Shown here one piece after another: positions 41,907 to 50,551 of a DNA stretch of 64,000 nt. The first letter of the stretch is position 1, and each line of letters begins with the position of its first letter. Source of the DNA: an uncultured Prevotellaceae bacterium (GTDB lineage: Bacteria > Bacteroidota > Bacteroidia > Bacteroidales > Bacteroidaceae); contig CACZBS010000004.1 in assembly GCA_902779455.1 (NCBI GenBank), positions 1 to 64,000 of the forward strand, read 5' to 3'. The notes beneath the pieces are model-generated. The model was not told the DNA's origin, did no database searches, and saw nothing but the letters and a program-made list of their open reading frames with translations. Both the position numbers and the translations under genes were made by a program.

Positions 41907-42971
41907 ATGCAAGATCACGATCCGCACAAGAAGAATGGCACCATCGCCGTCAGGGCGATGTGTGCCATCATCTTTCTCGCCTTCACTTTCCTCTGGCTCT
42001 ATGAGTTCCAGGCGGACGTGCTGGCCGTAGGGCAGCATGTGCTCAGCGGCGGACAGACACACTACGACCGCACTGTCGGAGCCGTCATCATCACCCTCGT
42101 GCTACAGCTGCTCCAGCTGGGCGTCTACTACGTCACGCGGCTGGCACGGCGCACGCATGCACTGACCTATCTGCCGTCGATGCTGCTGCTGACCATCATG
42201 AGCGACGTGCCGCCGACGATCGACCAGCACTTCTCCTTCGGCGCATGGGCATGGATAGTGCCCGTCGTGCTCGTCGTGTGGGCAGTGGCCGTCTGGCTGG
42301 CGCGCAACGTGCTGCCCTTCGAGAACGACGACAAGCAGCCGACGGGCATCTTCTCGCAGCGCATGTGGCTCAACCTGCTGCAGATGGTCGCCATGATGCT
42401 CGTCGTGGCGCTGGTGGGCAACTCGAATGCCGTGTTCCACTTCACGGCTCACGCTGAGGCGTCGCTGCTGAAGGGCGATGCCGCTGAGGCCCTGAGGGTA
42501 GGGGAGCGCTCGCTTGAGACGGACGAGAACCTGACGATGCTGCGCATCTATGCCCTGGGGACGAGAGGCGAGCTGGGCGAACGTCTCTTCTGCTATCCGC
42601 TTGTAGGCACCAGCGCAGACATGCTGCCGCTGAAAGGCAGCCGCTCCAGACTGAGGCTCATGCCCAAGGACAGCATCTGGAAGGGGTTCGGCGCAAGGCC
42701 TGTCTATAAGATCACGACGGCGCAGTTCCTCCATGCCTTAACCGTCGACAGCGTCGCACATCCGATGGCTGCCGACTATATTCTCTCAGGATTGCTCATC
42801 GACCGCCGTCTCGACACGTTCGCCAGGACGCTCCCCGCATACTATCCTGACAGCCTGCCCCTGCCCCGCTTCTATCGCGAGGCGATAGAACTGCATGCGA
42901 TGCTGCCGAACGATACGCTCGGAGTGCCGCAGCGGGGCACCTACCGCTTCTATTATTATCAGAAGCAGTAG
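41907..42971 (+). CDS. Membrane protein of unknown function (possibly DUF6057-like)
   Basis: The 354-residue protein has about five hydrophobic helices in the N-terminal half (AMCAIIFLAFTFLWLYEF, VGAVIITLVLQLLQLGVYYV, WIVPVVLVVWAVAVWLA, LLQMVAMMLVVALV). A soluble C-terminal half follows with TPR-like helices (AEASLLKGDAAEALRVGERS, LETDENLTMLRIYAL). This layout reminds me of DUF6057 proteins of Bacteroidales, a weak assignment. It begins 10 nt after glgB and is probably cotranscribed. It converges with the PIF1-like helicase gene with only 6 nt between the stops. Confidence 0.6.
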   Translation: MQDHDPHKKNGTIAVRAMCAIIFLAFTFLWLYEFQADVLAVGQHVLSGGQTHYDRTVGAVIITLVLQLLQLGVYYVTRLARRTHALTYLPSMLLLTIMSDVPPTIDQHFSFGAWAWIVPVVLVVWAVAVWLARNVLPFENDDKQPTGIFSQRMWLNLLQMVAMMLVVALVGNSNAVFHFTAHAEASLLKGDAAEALRVGERSLETDENLTMLRIYALGTRGELGERLFCYPLVGTSADMLPLKGSRSRLRLMPKDSIWKGFGARPVYKITTAQFLHALTVDSVAHPMAADYILSGLLIDRRLDTFARTLPAYYPDSLPLPRFYREAIELHAMLPNDTLGVPQRGTYRFYYYQKQ

Positions 42972-42977
42972 GGCGCA

Positions 42978-45119
42978 TCACGCTCCTTGGCTGTCAGGTA
43001 GTGAACATAGGACGAGGCGTATCTCTCCATAGGATACGTCTGGCGGGCAAAGGGCCTTGATGGGATTGATGCCGTTAGCTGTGCCGACGATGGATATGAC
43101 CTTGTGGATGGCTTGCAGGTGCTCGGGGCTGACGAGGGCCTCGCCACGGATGCGGCCTTCCTGGGCCAGGAGGGCGAGATGGCTGAAGACGGTGCTGATG
43201 CTGATGCTGCGCTGCTGGGCTATTTGCTCAGGACGCAACCCTTGGTTCACGAGGCGAAGGGTGACCTCCGTGGTCTTCTCCTTTTTGGGACGCAAAGCGC
43301 GACGTAGCTTACCGTCGTCCATGGCGTCGAGCATGGCCATTTGCTTCTCGTGAAGATAGGTGTCGATGGTGAAGCCCTGCTCCGCAATTTTGGTAAAGAG
43401 CAACTGTCGGGCGTAGTAGGTCTGGCTCAGGTCGGGCAGCAGGTCGGCCAGCCGGGCTGTCGCCCGCTTGTTGTTGCTTTTTACTTCGGCTGACAGTTGT
43501 ATGGGCTTGAGGAGAATGGCAGTCAACTGTTCGGCGAAATATGCGGCACTACGCTTGACACGGTCGAGCAGGGCCGTCTGGCGGAGATTCTCGATGGGAG
43601 TAGCGTTGATGACTTGTCGCCATCGGGCGGCTGTCTCAGCAAGTTGGCGGAGGGAAGCATAGGCTTGGTTGTGGAGCTGCATGAGTGAGGCGTGACTGCG
43701 TAGGAAGTATTCGGCAAAGAGCCGTATCATTTGCTCCTCGGCATTGAGCAGGGGCTGGAGATCAAAAAGTTGCATGAGCATCTGCCGCTCGTATTCTTGC
43801 TTCAGGGTGGGCAGCTGGGCAATGCTTTTAGCGGCCTCCGTCTCCTGGTGAATGATATAGTTGTCCACGCGTTGGTCCGTGATGATGGCACGGGCGTCGA
43901 GTGGGGAGGCGAGCGAGAGACCTTCGAGTGAACGACATCGGCTGAGAGCCACATAGACTTGTCCTGGGGCGAACGACTGGTTAGCATCGATGATGGCGTG
44001 GTCGAAGGTCAGTCCTTGGCTCTTATGGATGGTGATGGCCCAAGCCAGACGGAGGGGCAGCTGGCGGAAGGTGCCCTGTACGTCGGTCTCAATCTCGCGG
44101 GTCGTAGGGTTCAGTGTATAGCGTGTGTTCTCCCATTCCAGCGGTTCTACCTCGATGGGCTTCTCGTCGCCTGGACAGACAACGAGAACTTTCTGCTGGT
44201 CGGCATAGGTGACGTGTCCGATGCGACCATTGTAGTAGCGGTGCTTGCCCGTGGGGTCGTTCTTGACGAACATGACTTGTGCGCCCACCTTCAGGATGAG
44301 CATCTCCGACGTGGGATAGTTGTATTCAGGGAAGTTGCCGCTGATCTCGGCTTTGTACCAGAAGGGCTTTCCCGTGAGGTGTTGCAGGGCCGATTCGTTG
44401 TAGAAGTTGGCCAGCTGGTTGTGTGTTGTCAGCCGAATGGCATCGGGGCTCGGGGTGGCCTGCACACGGCTGTTCAGGGCGTCAAGGTCGGCCTGTGTGA
44501 CGTGGCTGGTGCGGATGTCGTTAAGGATGTTGAGGAAACGGTCGTCCTGCTGGCGGTAGACTCTTGTCAGCTGTATGGTGACGTAGTCGGTCTGTGACAG
44601 GGCACGTGAGCCGAAGAAGTAGGGCGTGTCATAATATGGCTTCAGCAGACGCTCGTCCTCGGGAGTGACGACGGGCGTCAGCTGGGCCAGGTCGCCGATC
44701 ATGAGCATCTGCACGCCGCCAAAAGGCTGCTGGTGGTCGCGATAGCGGCGCAGCACGGCGTCGATGGCGTCGAGCAGATCGGCCCGCACCATCGAGATCT
44801 CGTCGATGATGAGCAGGTCGAGCGAGGCGATGATCTTGCGCTTCTGCTTGCTGAAGTCGAACTTGTCTTTGATGTGTGAGCCCGGGACGTAGGGGGAGAA
44901 GGGCAGCTGAAAGAAAGAATGTATGGTGACGCCGCCCGCATTGATGGCGGCTACGCCAGTAGGTGCGACGACGACGGAGCGCTTACGTGAGCGCTCGACG
45001 ACGGTCTTCAGGAAGGTGGTCTTGCCCGTGCCGGCCTTTCCTGTCAGAAAGATGCTGCGTCCGGTGTTCTCGACAAAGTCCCAGGCCGTACGCAGCTCGG
45101 AGTTTTGCTCTTTCATCAT
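42978..45119 (-). CDS. PIF1-like SF1B helicase with C-terminal helix-turn-helix
   Basis: The 713-residue protein has Walker A TGKAGTGKTTFLKT, VVAPTGVAAINAGG (Ia), LLIIDEISMV (II), LMIGDLAQLTPVV (III), TIHKSQGLTFDHAI (V) and YVALSRCRSL (VI), which define the PIF1/RecD-like group of 5'-3' helicases. A helical region follows. Near the end is a helix-turn-helix segment (LRPEQIAQQRSISISTVFSH, then LALLAQEGRI), like those attached to RecQ-type helicases. It likely acts in DNA replication or repair. Adjacent methionines at 45119 and 45116 make the start uncertain by one codon. The MGMT-like gene ends 13 nt upstream, so both DNA-repair genes share an operon. Confidence 0.88.
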   Translation of the reverse strand: MMKEQNSELRTAWDFVENTGRSIFLTGKAGTGKTTFLKTVVERSRKRSVVVAPTGVAAINAGGVTIHSFFQLPFSPYVPGSHIKDKFDFSKQKRKIIASLDLLIIDEISMVRADLLDAIDAVLRRYRDHQQPFGGVQMLMIGDLAQLTPVVTPEDERLLKPYYDTPYFFGSRALSQTDYVTIQLTRVYRQQDDRFLNILNDIRTSHVTQADLDALNSRVQATPSPDAIRLTTHNQLANFYNESALQHLTGKPFWYKAEISGNFPEYNYPTSEMLILKVGAQVMFVKNDPTGKHRYYNGRIGHVTYADQQKVLVVCPGDEKPIEVEPLEWENTRYTLNPTTREIETDVQGTFRQLPLRLAWAITIHKSQGLTFDHAIIDANQSFAPGQVYVALSRCRSLEGLSLASPLDARAIITDQRVDNYIIHQETEAAKSIAQLPTLKQEYERQMLMQLFDLQPLLNAEEQMIRLFAEYFLRSHASLMQLHNQAYASLRQLAETAARWRQVINATPIENLRQTALLDRVKRSAAYFAEQLTAILLKPIQLSAEVKSNNKRATARLADLLPDLSQTYYARQLLFTKIAEQGFTIDTYLHEKQMAMLDAMDDGKLRRALRPKKEKTTEVTLRLVNQGLRPEQIAQQRSISISTVFSHLALLAQEGRIRGEALVSPEHLQAIHKVISIVGTANGINPIKALCPPDVSYGEIRLVLCSLPDSQGA

Positions 45120-45132
45120 TTTTGTCTTTTTC

Positions 45133-45492
45133 TCAGGTGATGTCGGGTTCCCATAAGTGTTGTCGCATGTCCACATGACCATTGGGCAGGAAATGAATGC
45201 CCTCAGCCTCAAGCAGCGGGCGCTGTCGGCTCCAGCCTGGGGCGGTGCGACCTTCTCTGTTGACCACGCGGTGACAAGGCAGGTGCTCCGACTCTGGGCT
45301 GTAGCGCAGCGTGCGGCCTACCATGCGCGAGTGGCTGGGCCAACCAGACAGTGTGGCGATGATGCCGTAGGTGGTGACGTGCCCTACTGGTATCTGACTG
45401 ACAAGCCAGAGCACGTCGTCGTGGAACTGGCGGGCCTGCTCAGGCGTCATCCGGTCGGGATAGTCTTTCACCATGTGTCTTGTCAACTTCAC
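45133..45492 (-). CDS. MGMT-family DNA-binding-domain protein
   Basis: The 119-residue protein is only the C-terminal domain of the O6-alkylguanine-DNA alkyltransferase family. QIPVGHVTTYGIIATLSGWP and the active-site motif LPCHRVVNREGRTAPGW are present. It keeps the alkyl-accepting Cys in PCHRV, so it is not a typical alkyltransferase-like protein (which has Trp there). The N-terminal domain of full Ogt/Ada proteins is missing. It could repair alkylated guanine or flag lesions for excision. It overlaps the upstream fusion gene by 4 nt and precedes a helicase gene by 13 nt. Confidence 0.85.
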   Translation of the reverse strand: MKLTRHMVKDYPDRMTPEQARQFHDDVLWLVSQIPVGHVTTYGIIATLSGWPSHSRMVGRTLRYSPESEHLPCHRVVNREGRTAPGWSRQRPLLEAEGIHFLPNGHVDMRQHLWEPDIT

Positions 45493-46538
45493 TCGTAGTG
45501 GCGGATGCGGACTTCGATGCCGTCGGCCTTCAACTGGGCTGGCAGGGTACTGACGTCGGTGTCGCCATAATGATAGGGGAACAGTACGCGCGGCTTCACC
45601 GTCCTGGCAGCCCGCAGCAATTGGTCGGTGGTCATGGTGTAGGGCTGGTTGCAGGGCATGAAGGCGATGTCGATATGGCCAAGGTTGCTCATCTCGGGAA
45701 TGTCTTCAGTGTCGCCAGCAATGTAGATACGCAAGCCGTCGATGTTGAGGATGTAGCCGTTATCGCGTCCTTTAGGATGGAACTGGAGATGGCCCTCTGT
45801 GGTGTTGTAAGCTGGCAAAGCCTCCACCTTCAGCAGACTGTCCAGGTCGAGGCTGTCGCCATTGGACATGACGTCGCCACGTCCTAACATCTCAGCGCAT
45901 CGGCTGTTGGTGATGAGTCGTGTGTTATTATTGGTCAGCTGGGTAATGGCTCTTTCGTCGAAGTGGTCGCGATGCTCGTGGGTGACGAAGATGTAGTCGG
46001 CCTTCGGCATAGATGAATAATCCACGACACGGCCTCCCAGTTCTTTGACGGGATCTATTTGGATCTCCTTGCCATCAAAGACGATGCGGATGCTGGCATG
46101 CAAAAGAGCATAGAACTTGACGGAGAGACCGCTCTTGGTGGTGAATACGTCGACTTCTGTCTTCGTGGTGGGCATCTGGTGGTCTTCCCATGCCAGGATG
46201 CCGCCAGAGAGGTTTGTCACGCTGAATCCTTCAGAGGCAAGCTGGTCGGCAGCATTGGCCGAGCGGCGCCCACTACGGCAATAGACCGCCACGGGACGTG
46301 CTTTGCTAAGCTGGGCGGATGCTGCAGCGATGAAGTCGTCGCTCTTGACGTCAACATTGGCCGCGCCATCGATGTGCCCCTCGGCATATTCCTGGGCAGT
46401 TCGCACATCGATGAGCTGCACGTCGACATCGCTGATGAACTGGGCGAAGGCGTCGACATCGGCATTAACGAAAGCCTGCTGGCTGCATGCTGAGTTGAGG
46501 CCCAGCATGGCCAGCAGGAAAGTCATCAGTTTCTTCAT
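45489..46538 (-). CDS. Exported rhodanese-MBL-fold fusion protein
   Basis: The 349-residue protein starts with a signal sequence that may be of lipoprotein type (FLLAMLGLNSAC). A rhodanese domain follows (about residues 30-120; VQLIDVRTAQEYAEGHIDGA, active-site VYCRSGRRSANAA). A metallo-beta-lactamase-fold hydrolase of the UlaG-like branch spans about 135-349. Its metal motif is VTHEHRDHF, followed by IYIAGDTEDIPEM and a C-terminal PYHYGDTD. Rhodanese-MBL fusions in sulfur metabolism usually have the order MBL then rhodanese; here it is reversed. The substrate is unknown. It overlaps the MGMT-like gene by 4 nt. Confidence 0.82.
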   Translation of the reverse strand: MKKLMTFLLAMLGLNSACSQQAFVNADVDAFAQFISDVDVQLIDVRTAQEYAEGHIDGAANVDVKSDDFIAAASAQLSKARPVAVYCRSGRRSANAADQLASEGFSVTNLSGGILAWEDHQMPTTKTEVDVFTTKSGLSVKFYALLHASIRIVFDGKEIQIDPVKELGGRVVDYSSMPKADYIFVTHEHRDHFDERAITQLTNNNTRLITNSRCAEMLGRGDVMSNGDSLDLDSLLKVEALPAYNTTEGHLQFHPKGRDNGYILNIDGLRIYIAGDTEDIPEMSNLGHIDIAFMPCNQPYTMTTDQLLRAARTVKPRVLFPYHYGDTDVSTLPAQLKADGIEVRIRHYE

Positions 46539-46562
46539 GAAAAAAGAAATGTAATGTTACAG

Positions 46563-48290
46563 TTATTCTGCTTCGGGCTCAGCGGCACGGAAGCTGCAGA
46601 GGTCGTCGGGCGTGAAGGCCTTGATATAGGCAGCCTTGCCGATGACGTTCTCCTCAGCCATTCGCACGTAGACCTGTGCGCTCTTTGTGAAGAGCTCGGG
46701 GGCCTTGGCAGCGTCGCGGATGATGAGAAGCGACATCACCAGCTCGCAGGTCATGTCATAGAGTCGGCGGGCCAGGAAGTCGAAGGCGTCCTGCGAGTCG
46801 AGGCTCTTGGCATAGTTCAGGGCATCCTCGTAGACGGGGATGAGCTTCTCGACGCGGGCCTTTAACCCAGCGACGGAATCGCTGGGCACAATGGAGGCAG
46901 CCATGTCCTTGATGTTCTGGAGCATCGTGCCGTTGGAGATGTAGCGGATAGCAGCTACGACCTGCAGCTGGGTGGTTCCCTCATAGATGGAGAAGATGCG
47001 GGCGTCGCGATAGAGGCGCTGGCTCTTGTATTCCATGATGAAGCCCGAGCCGCCGTGAATCGAGATGGCGTCGTAGGCGTTCTGGTTGGCATACTCGGAG
47101 TTCATGCCCTTGGCAAGCGGCGTGAAGGCGTCGGCCAGGCGCTGGTACTTCTTCATCTCCTGCTTCTCCTCGGGGGTCAGCTTACGGTCACGCTCGATGT
47201 CCTCGAGGCACTTGTAGATGTCGACATAGCAGGCTGTCTGATAGAGCAGCGAGCGACCTGCGTCGAGCTTGGCTTTCATGCGCGAGAGCATATCGTAGAC
47301 GGCGGGGAACTCGATGATCTTTTGGCCGAACTGCTGGCGCTCCTTAGCGTAAGCCAGACCCTCGTTGTAGGCCTCTTGCGAGAGACCGACTGACTGGGCG
47401 GCGATGCCCAGACGGGCGCCGTTCATCAGGGCCATGACGTACTTGATAAGGCCGAGGCGGGTAGAGCCGCAGAGCTCAGCCTTGGCGTTCTTATAGGTGA
47501 GCTCACAGGTGGGCGAGCCGTGTATGCCGAGCTTATGCTCGATGTGGCGCACGTCGACGCCGCCGTTGCGCTTGTCGTAGATGAACATGGACAGGCCGCG
47601 GCCGTCCTTCGTGCCCTCCTCAGAGCGGGCCAGCACGAGGTGGATGTCAGAGTCGCCGTTGGTGATGAAGCGCTTCACGCCGTTCAGACGCCAGCACTGC
47701 TCCTTCTCGTCGTAGGTTGCCTTAAGCATGACGCGCTGCAGGTCAGAACCGGCATCGGGCTCGGTGAGGTCCATCGACATGCCTTCGCCAGCACAGACAC
47801 GGGGAATGTACTTCTGGCGCTGCTCCTCGGAACCGAACTCATAGAGCGTGTCGATGCACGACTGCAACGACCAGATGTTCTGGAAGCCGGCGTCGGCGGC
47901 AGCAATGAGCTCGCTCAGCATCGAGAACACAGCGTTAGGCAGGTTCAGACCGCCGTAGCGTCGGGGCATGGAGACGCCCCAGAGGCCAGCCTTGCGGGTG
48001 GCGTCGATGTTCTCGAATGTCTTCGAGGCGTAGATCATGCGGCCGTTCTCGAGGTGAGGCCCTTCCAAGTCCACGCTCTCGGAGTTAGGCGCGATGATGT
48101 TGGCAGCAATGTCGCCCGTGATGTCGAGAATCTGCTTGTAGTTCTCGATGGCATCGCCCAGGTCAACGGGAGCGTAGTCGTATTCTTTCGCATCAGCGAA
48201 GCCCTTCTCTTTCAGCTCGACGATACGAGCCATCAGGGGGTGGTTCAAGTAGAACCCGATCTCAGGATGATCGCTATAATAGTTAGCCAT
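46563..48290 (-). CDS. Acyl-CoA dehydrogenase
   Basis: The 575-residue flavoprotein is of the longer acyl-CoA dehydrogenase type. It has FAD- and substrate-binding motifs MSMDLTEPDAGSDLQRVM and FITNGDSDIHLVLAR. HKLGIHGSPTCEL and IHGGSGFIMEYKSQRLYRDA follow, with the flavin-contacting YEGTTQLQ loop and a C-terminal helical extension. It oxidises an acyl-CoA and passes electrons to the ETF encoded just upstream. The specific acyl chain is unknown. It lies 2 nt after etfA and is the third gene of the etfB-etfA-acd operon. Confidence 0.92.
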   Translation of the reverse strand: MANYYSDHPEIGFYLNHPLMARIVELKEKGFADAKEYDYAPVDLGDAIENYKQILDITGDIAANIIAPNSESVDLEGPHLENGRMIYASKTFENIDATRKAGLWGVSMPRRYGGLNLPNAVFSMLSELIAAADAGFQNIWSLQSCIDTLYEFGSEEQRQKYIPRVCAGEGMSMDLTEPDAGSDLQRVMLKATYDEKEQCWRLNGVKRFITNGDSDIHLVLARSEEGTKDGRGLSMFIYDKRNGGVDVRHIEHKLGIHGSPTCELTYKNAKAELCGSTRLGLIKYVMALMNGARLGIAAQSVGLSQEAYNEGLAYAKERQQFGQKIIEFPAVYDMLSRMKAKLDAGRSLLYQTACYVDIYKCLEDIERDRKLTPEEKQEMKKYQRLADAFTPLAKGMNSEYANQNAYDAISIHGGSGFIMEYKSQRLYRDARIFSIYEGTTQLQVVAAIRYISNGTMLQNIKDMAASIVPSDSVAGLKARVEKLIPVYEDALNYAKSLDSQDAFDFLARRLYDMTCELVMSLLIIRDAAKAPELFTKSAQVYVRMAEENVIGKAAYIKAFTPDDLCSFRAAEPEAE

Positions 48291-48292
48291 GT

Positions 48293-49315
48293 TTATTTGC
48301 TATTTTGTTTATAATACTTAATGAGCTTGGGAACCACTTCCTCCACCGTTCCGTTGATGACATAGTCGGCAATGCGGTTGATGGGTGCATCGGGATCGTT
48401 GTTGATGCTGATGATGATGCCCGAGTCCTGCATACCGGCAATGTGCTGAATCTGACCAGAGATGCCGCAGGCGATGTAAACCTTCGGATGAACGGTGACG
48501 CCCGTCTGACCAATCTGACGGTCGTGGTCGAGCCAGCCGGCGTCGACGGCGGCGCGGCTTCCGCCCACCTCACCATGGAGCACCTTGGCCAGCTGGAAGA
48601 GCATGTCGAAGTTCTCCTTGCAGCCCATGCCGTAGCCACCTGCCACGACGATGGGAGCACCCTTCAGGTTGTGCTTGGCTGCCTCCACGTGGTGGTCGAG
48701 CACCTTCACGACATAAGCCTCGGGGCTGACATACTTGGAGACTTGTGGGTAAACCACAAGTCCGCGGGCGTCGCCCTCGTAGAGAGCCTTCTGCATGACG
48801 CCCGAGCGGACGGTAGCCATCTGCGGGCGATGGTCTGGATTGACAATCGTAGCCACGATGTTGCCACCAAAAGCGGGACGGATCTGATAGAGCAGCTGGT
48901 CGTAGTGCTTGCCGCTCTTGGCGTCGTCATACGGGCCAATCTCCAGCTCCGTGCAGTCAGCGGTGAGGCCAGAGGTCAGCGATGAGCTGACGCGGGGGCC
49001 GAGGTCGCGACCAATCACCGTAGCGCCCATGAGGCAAATCTGCGGCTGCTCCTCCTTGAAGAGGTTGACGAGGATGTCCGTGTGGGGAGCCGAAGTATAG
49101 GGGAAGAGGCCTTCGCCATCGAAGACGAAAAGCTTGTCGACGCCGTAAGGCAGGATCTGATCCTCCACTTTATCCTTGATGCCAGTGCCGGCCACCACGG
49201 CGTGGAGCTCTACGCCCAGTTCATTGGCGAGCTTGCGACCCTTGGTCAGCAGCTCCTGAGATACTTCCTGTACCTGCGTACCTTCTATCTCAACATAAAC
49301 AAATACATTATTCAT
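48293..49315 (-). CDS. etfA: Electron transfer flavoprotein subunit alpha
   Basis: The 340-residue subunit binds the redox FAD in its C-terminal domain (PIVVAGGYGMGCKENFDMLF, then GGSRAAVDAGWLDHDRQIGQ and TGVTVHPKVYIACGISG). The N-terminal Rossmann-like domain starts MNNVFVYVEIEGTQVQEV. With EtfB it shuttles electrons from the acyl-CoA dehydrogenase to a quinone reductase or into flavin-based bifurcation. It lies 6 nt after etfB. Confidence 0.94.
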   Translation of the reverse strand: MNNVFVYVEIEGTQVQEVSQELLTKGRKLANELGVELHAVVAGTGIKDKVEDQILPYGVDKLFVFDGEGLFPYTSAPHTDILVNLFKEEQPQICLMGATVIGRDLGPRVSSSLTSGLTADCTELEIGPYDDAKSGKHYDQLLYQIRPAFGGNIVATIVNPDHRPQMATVRSGVMQKALYEGDARGLVVYPQVSKYVSPEAYVVKVLDHHVEAAKHNLKGAPIVVAGGYGMGCKENFDMLFQLAKVLHGEVGGSRAAVDAGWLDHDRQIGQTGVTVHPKVYIACGISGQIQHIAGMQDSGIIISINNDPDAPINRIADYVINGTVEEVVPKLIKYYKQNSK

Positions 49316-49321
49316 ATCTCG

Positions 49322-50194
49322 TTATCCAATAATCTTTTCGTCTAACAATTCCTTGATCATTCCCTCGATGTCAGCATCGCTGGCGCTGAGCGTCTTCGAT
49401 TCCTTGGCCTGGAACACGATGTTCTTAATAGCCTTCACCTTGGTAGGCGAGCCGGCCAGACCACACTGAGAGACATCGCCGTCGACATCGGCTACGGACC
49501 ACTGGTTGAGCGTCAGATAAGGACGCTCCTCGTAGAGATGGTCGTAAGGTGTGCCTTCGGCAGGACGCTCCATGGGACAGGTGGCACGCTTGTACTTCAT
49601 CACCAGCTTGGCGTTCTGCGGGCGGCAGGGGGCAGCGCTGCCGTTGACGGTGATTACCACGGGCAGCGGGGCCTCAACGGTCTCCACGCCGCCGTCGATG
49701 ACGCGCTTAATAACGGCAATGCCGTCCTTCACCGAACATACTTCCTCAGCATAGGTCACCTGGTTGAGACCCAGCTTCTGGGCCACCTGCGGACCCACCT
49801 GGGCCGTGTCGCCGTCGATGGCCTGACGGCCGCCAATGACGATGTCGACGTCGCCGATCTTCTTGATGGCCGTGGCCAGCGCATACGATGTGGCCAGCGT
49901 GTCGGCTCCAGCAAAGAGACGGTCAGTGAGCAGCCAGCCTGTGTCGGCTCCGCGATAAAGTCCCTGACGGATGATTTCTCCTGCACGTGGAGGACCCATC
50001 GTGAGGATTCCTACTGTAGAGCCCGGATTCTGCTCCTTCAGTCGGAGGGCTTGCTCCAGGGCGTTCAAATCTTCGGGGTTGAAGATGGCGGGCAGGGCGG
50101 CGCGGTTGACGGTGCCTTCGGCAGTCATGGCGTCCTTGCCCACGTTACGGGTGTCTGGCACTTGCTTGGCCAGAACAACAATCTTTAATGCCAT
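49322..50194 (-). CDS. etfB: Electron transfer flavoprotein subunit beta
   Basis: The 290-residue subunit has the EtfB start KIVVLAKQVPDTRNVGKDAM, the FNPEDLNALEQALRLKE segment, and IVIGGRQAIDGDTAQVGPQV, the nucleotide-binding loop. It is somewhat longer than classical EtfB, as in bifurcating or Bacteroidales forms, but the sequence alone does not prove bifurcation. It heads the operon; a -7 box lies 43 nt upstream. Confidence 0.94.
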   Translation of the reverse strand: MALKIVVLAKQVPDTRNVGKDAMTAEGTVNRAALPAIFNPEDLNALEQALRLKEQNPGSTVGILTMGPPRAGEIIRQGLYRGADTGWLLTDRLFAGADTLATSYALATAIKKIGDVDIVIGGRQAIDGDTAQVGPQVAQKLGLNQVTYAEEVCSVKDGIAVIKRVIDGGVETVEAPLPVVITVNGSAAPCRPQNAKLVMKYKRATCPMERPAEGTPYDHLYEERPYLTLNQWSVADVDGDVSQCGLAGSPTKVKAIKNIVFQAKESKTLSASDADIEGMIKELLDEKIIG

Positions 50195-50236
50195 ATAATA
50201 TAATAATGTATATAATGTTTGCTTTTAAACGCGCTG

Positions 50237-50244
50237 CAAAGGTA
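50237..50244 (-). promoter_or_regulatory. -7 element of the etfB-etfA-acd operon
   Basis: CAAAGGTA on the plus strand reads TACCTTTG on the minus strand, giving a leader of about 35-40 nt. Confidence 0.6.
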
Positions 50245-50370
50245 CGGCTTTTTGTCCGAAAACCAAAACAAAAAGGCGGAAAAGTGCACAAACGGCTATC
50301 CGTTGTGCACACTTTTTCGGAAATGTGCAACAAAACTTTCGTTTATACCCTCCTTTCCGTCCCTTTTATC

Positions 50371-50450
50371 AAAGGACCGCTTTGAAGGTCTCAAAGGACC
50401 GTTTCTCTTGCCTCAAAGTACCGCTTTGACGACCTCGAAACGGTCCTTTG
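50371..50450. repeat. 22-nt-period array with final inverted unit
   Basis: AAAGGACCGCTTTGA (50371), AAAGGACCGTTTCTC (50393), AAAGTACCGCTTTGA (50415) and inverted GAAACGGTCCTTTG (50437) start exactly 22 nt apart. The array lies between the divergent etf and esterase promoters, about 40 nt before the esterase -33 box. The rest of the 356-nt gap holds only those promoters and an AT-rich stretch. Confidence 0.85.
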
Positions 50451-50490
50451 TCAGTTGGGGCGGAAATGAAAGAAATTGGTGGGCGATAAA

Positions 50491-50522
50491 TTTGTTTTAT
50501 TGGCAGAAAAGTTGTAACTTTG
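50491..50522 (+). promoter_or_regulatory. Promoter of the tandem SGNH esterase gene
   Basis: TTTG at 50491-50494, 20 nt, then TAACTTTG at 50515-50522: a near-ideal Bacteroidetes promoter, 29 nt before the ATG. Confidence 0.8.
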
Positions 50523-50551
50523 CACTCAGAACTATTAAAACAAAGAAAAAC

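Noticed and set aside
39314..41908. 864-codon open frame on the minus strand
   Set aside because: It is the complement of glgB and the yhcH-like gene. The predicted protein is a run of V, E, D, H and L without domains; strong third-position GC bias keeps the antisense frame open.
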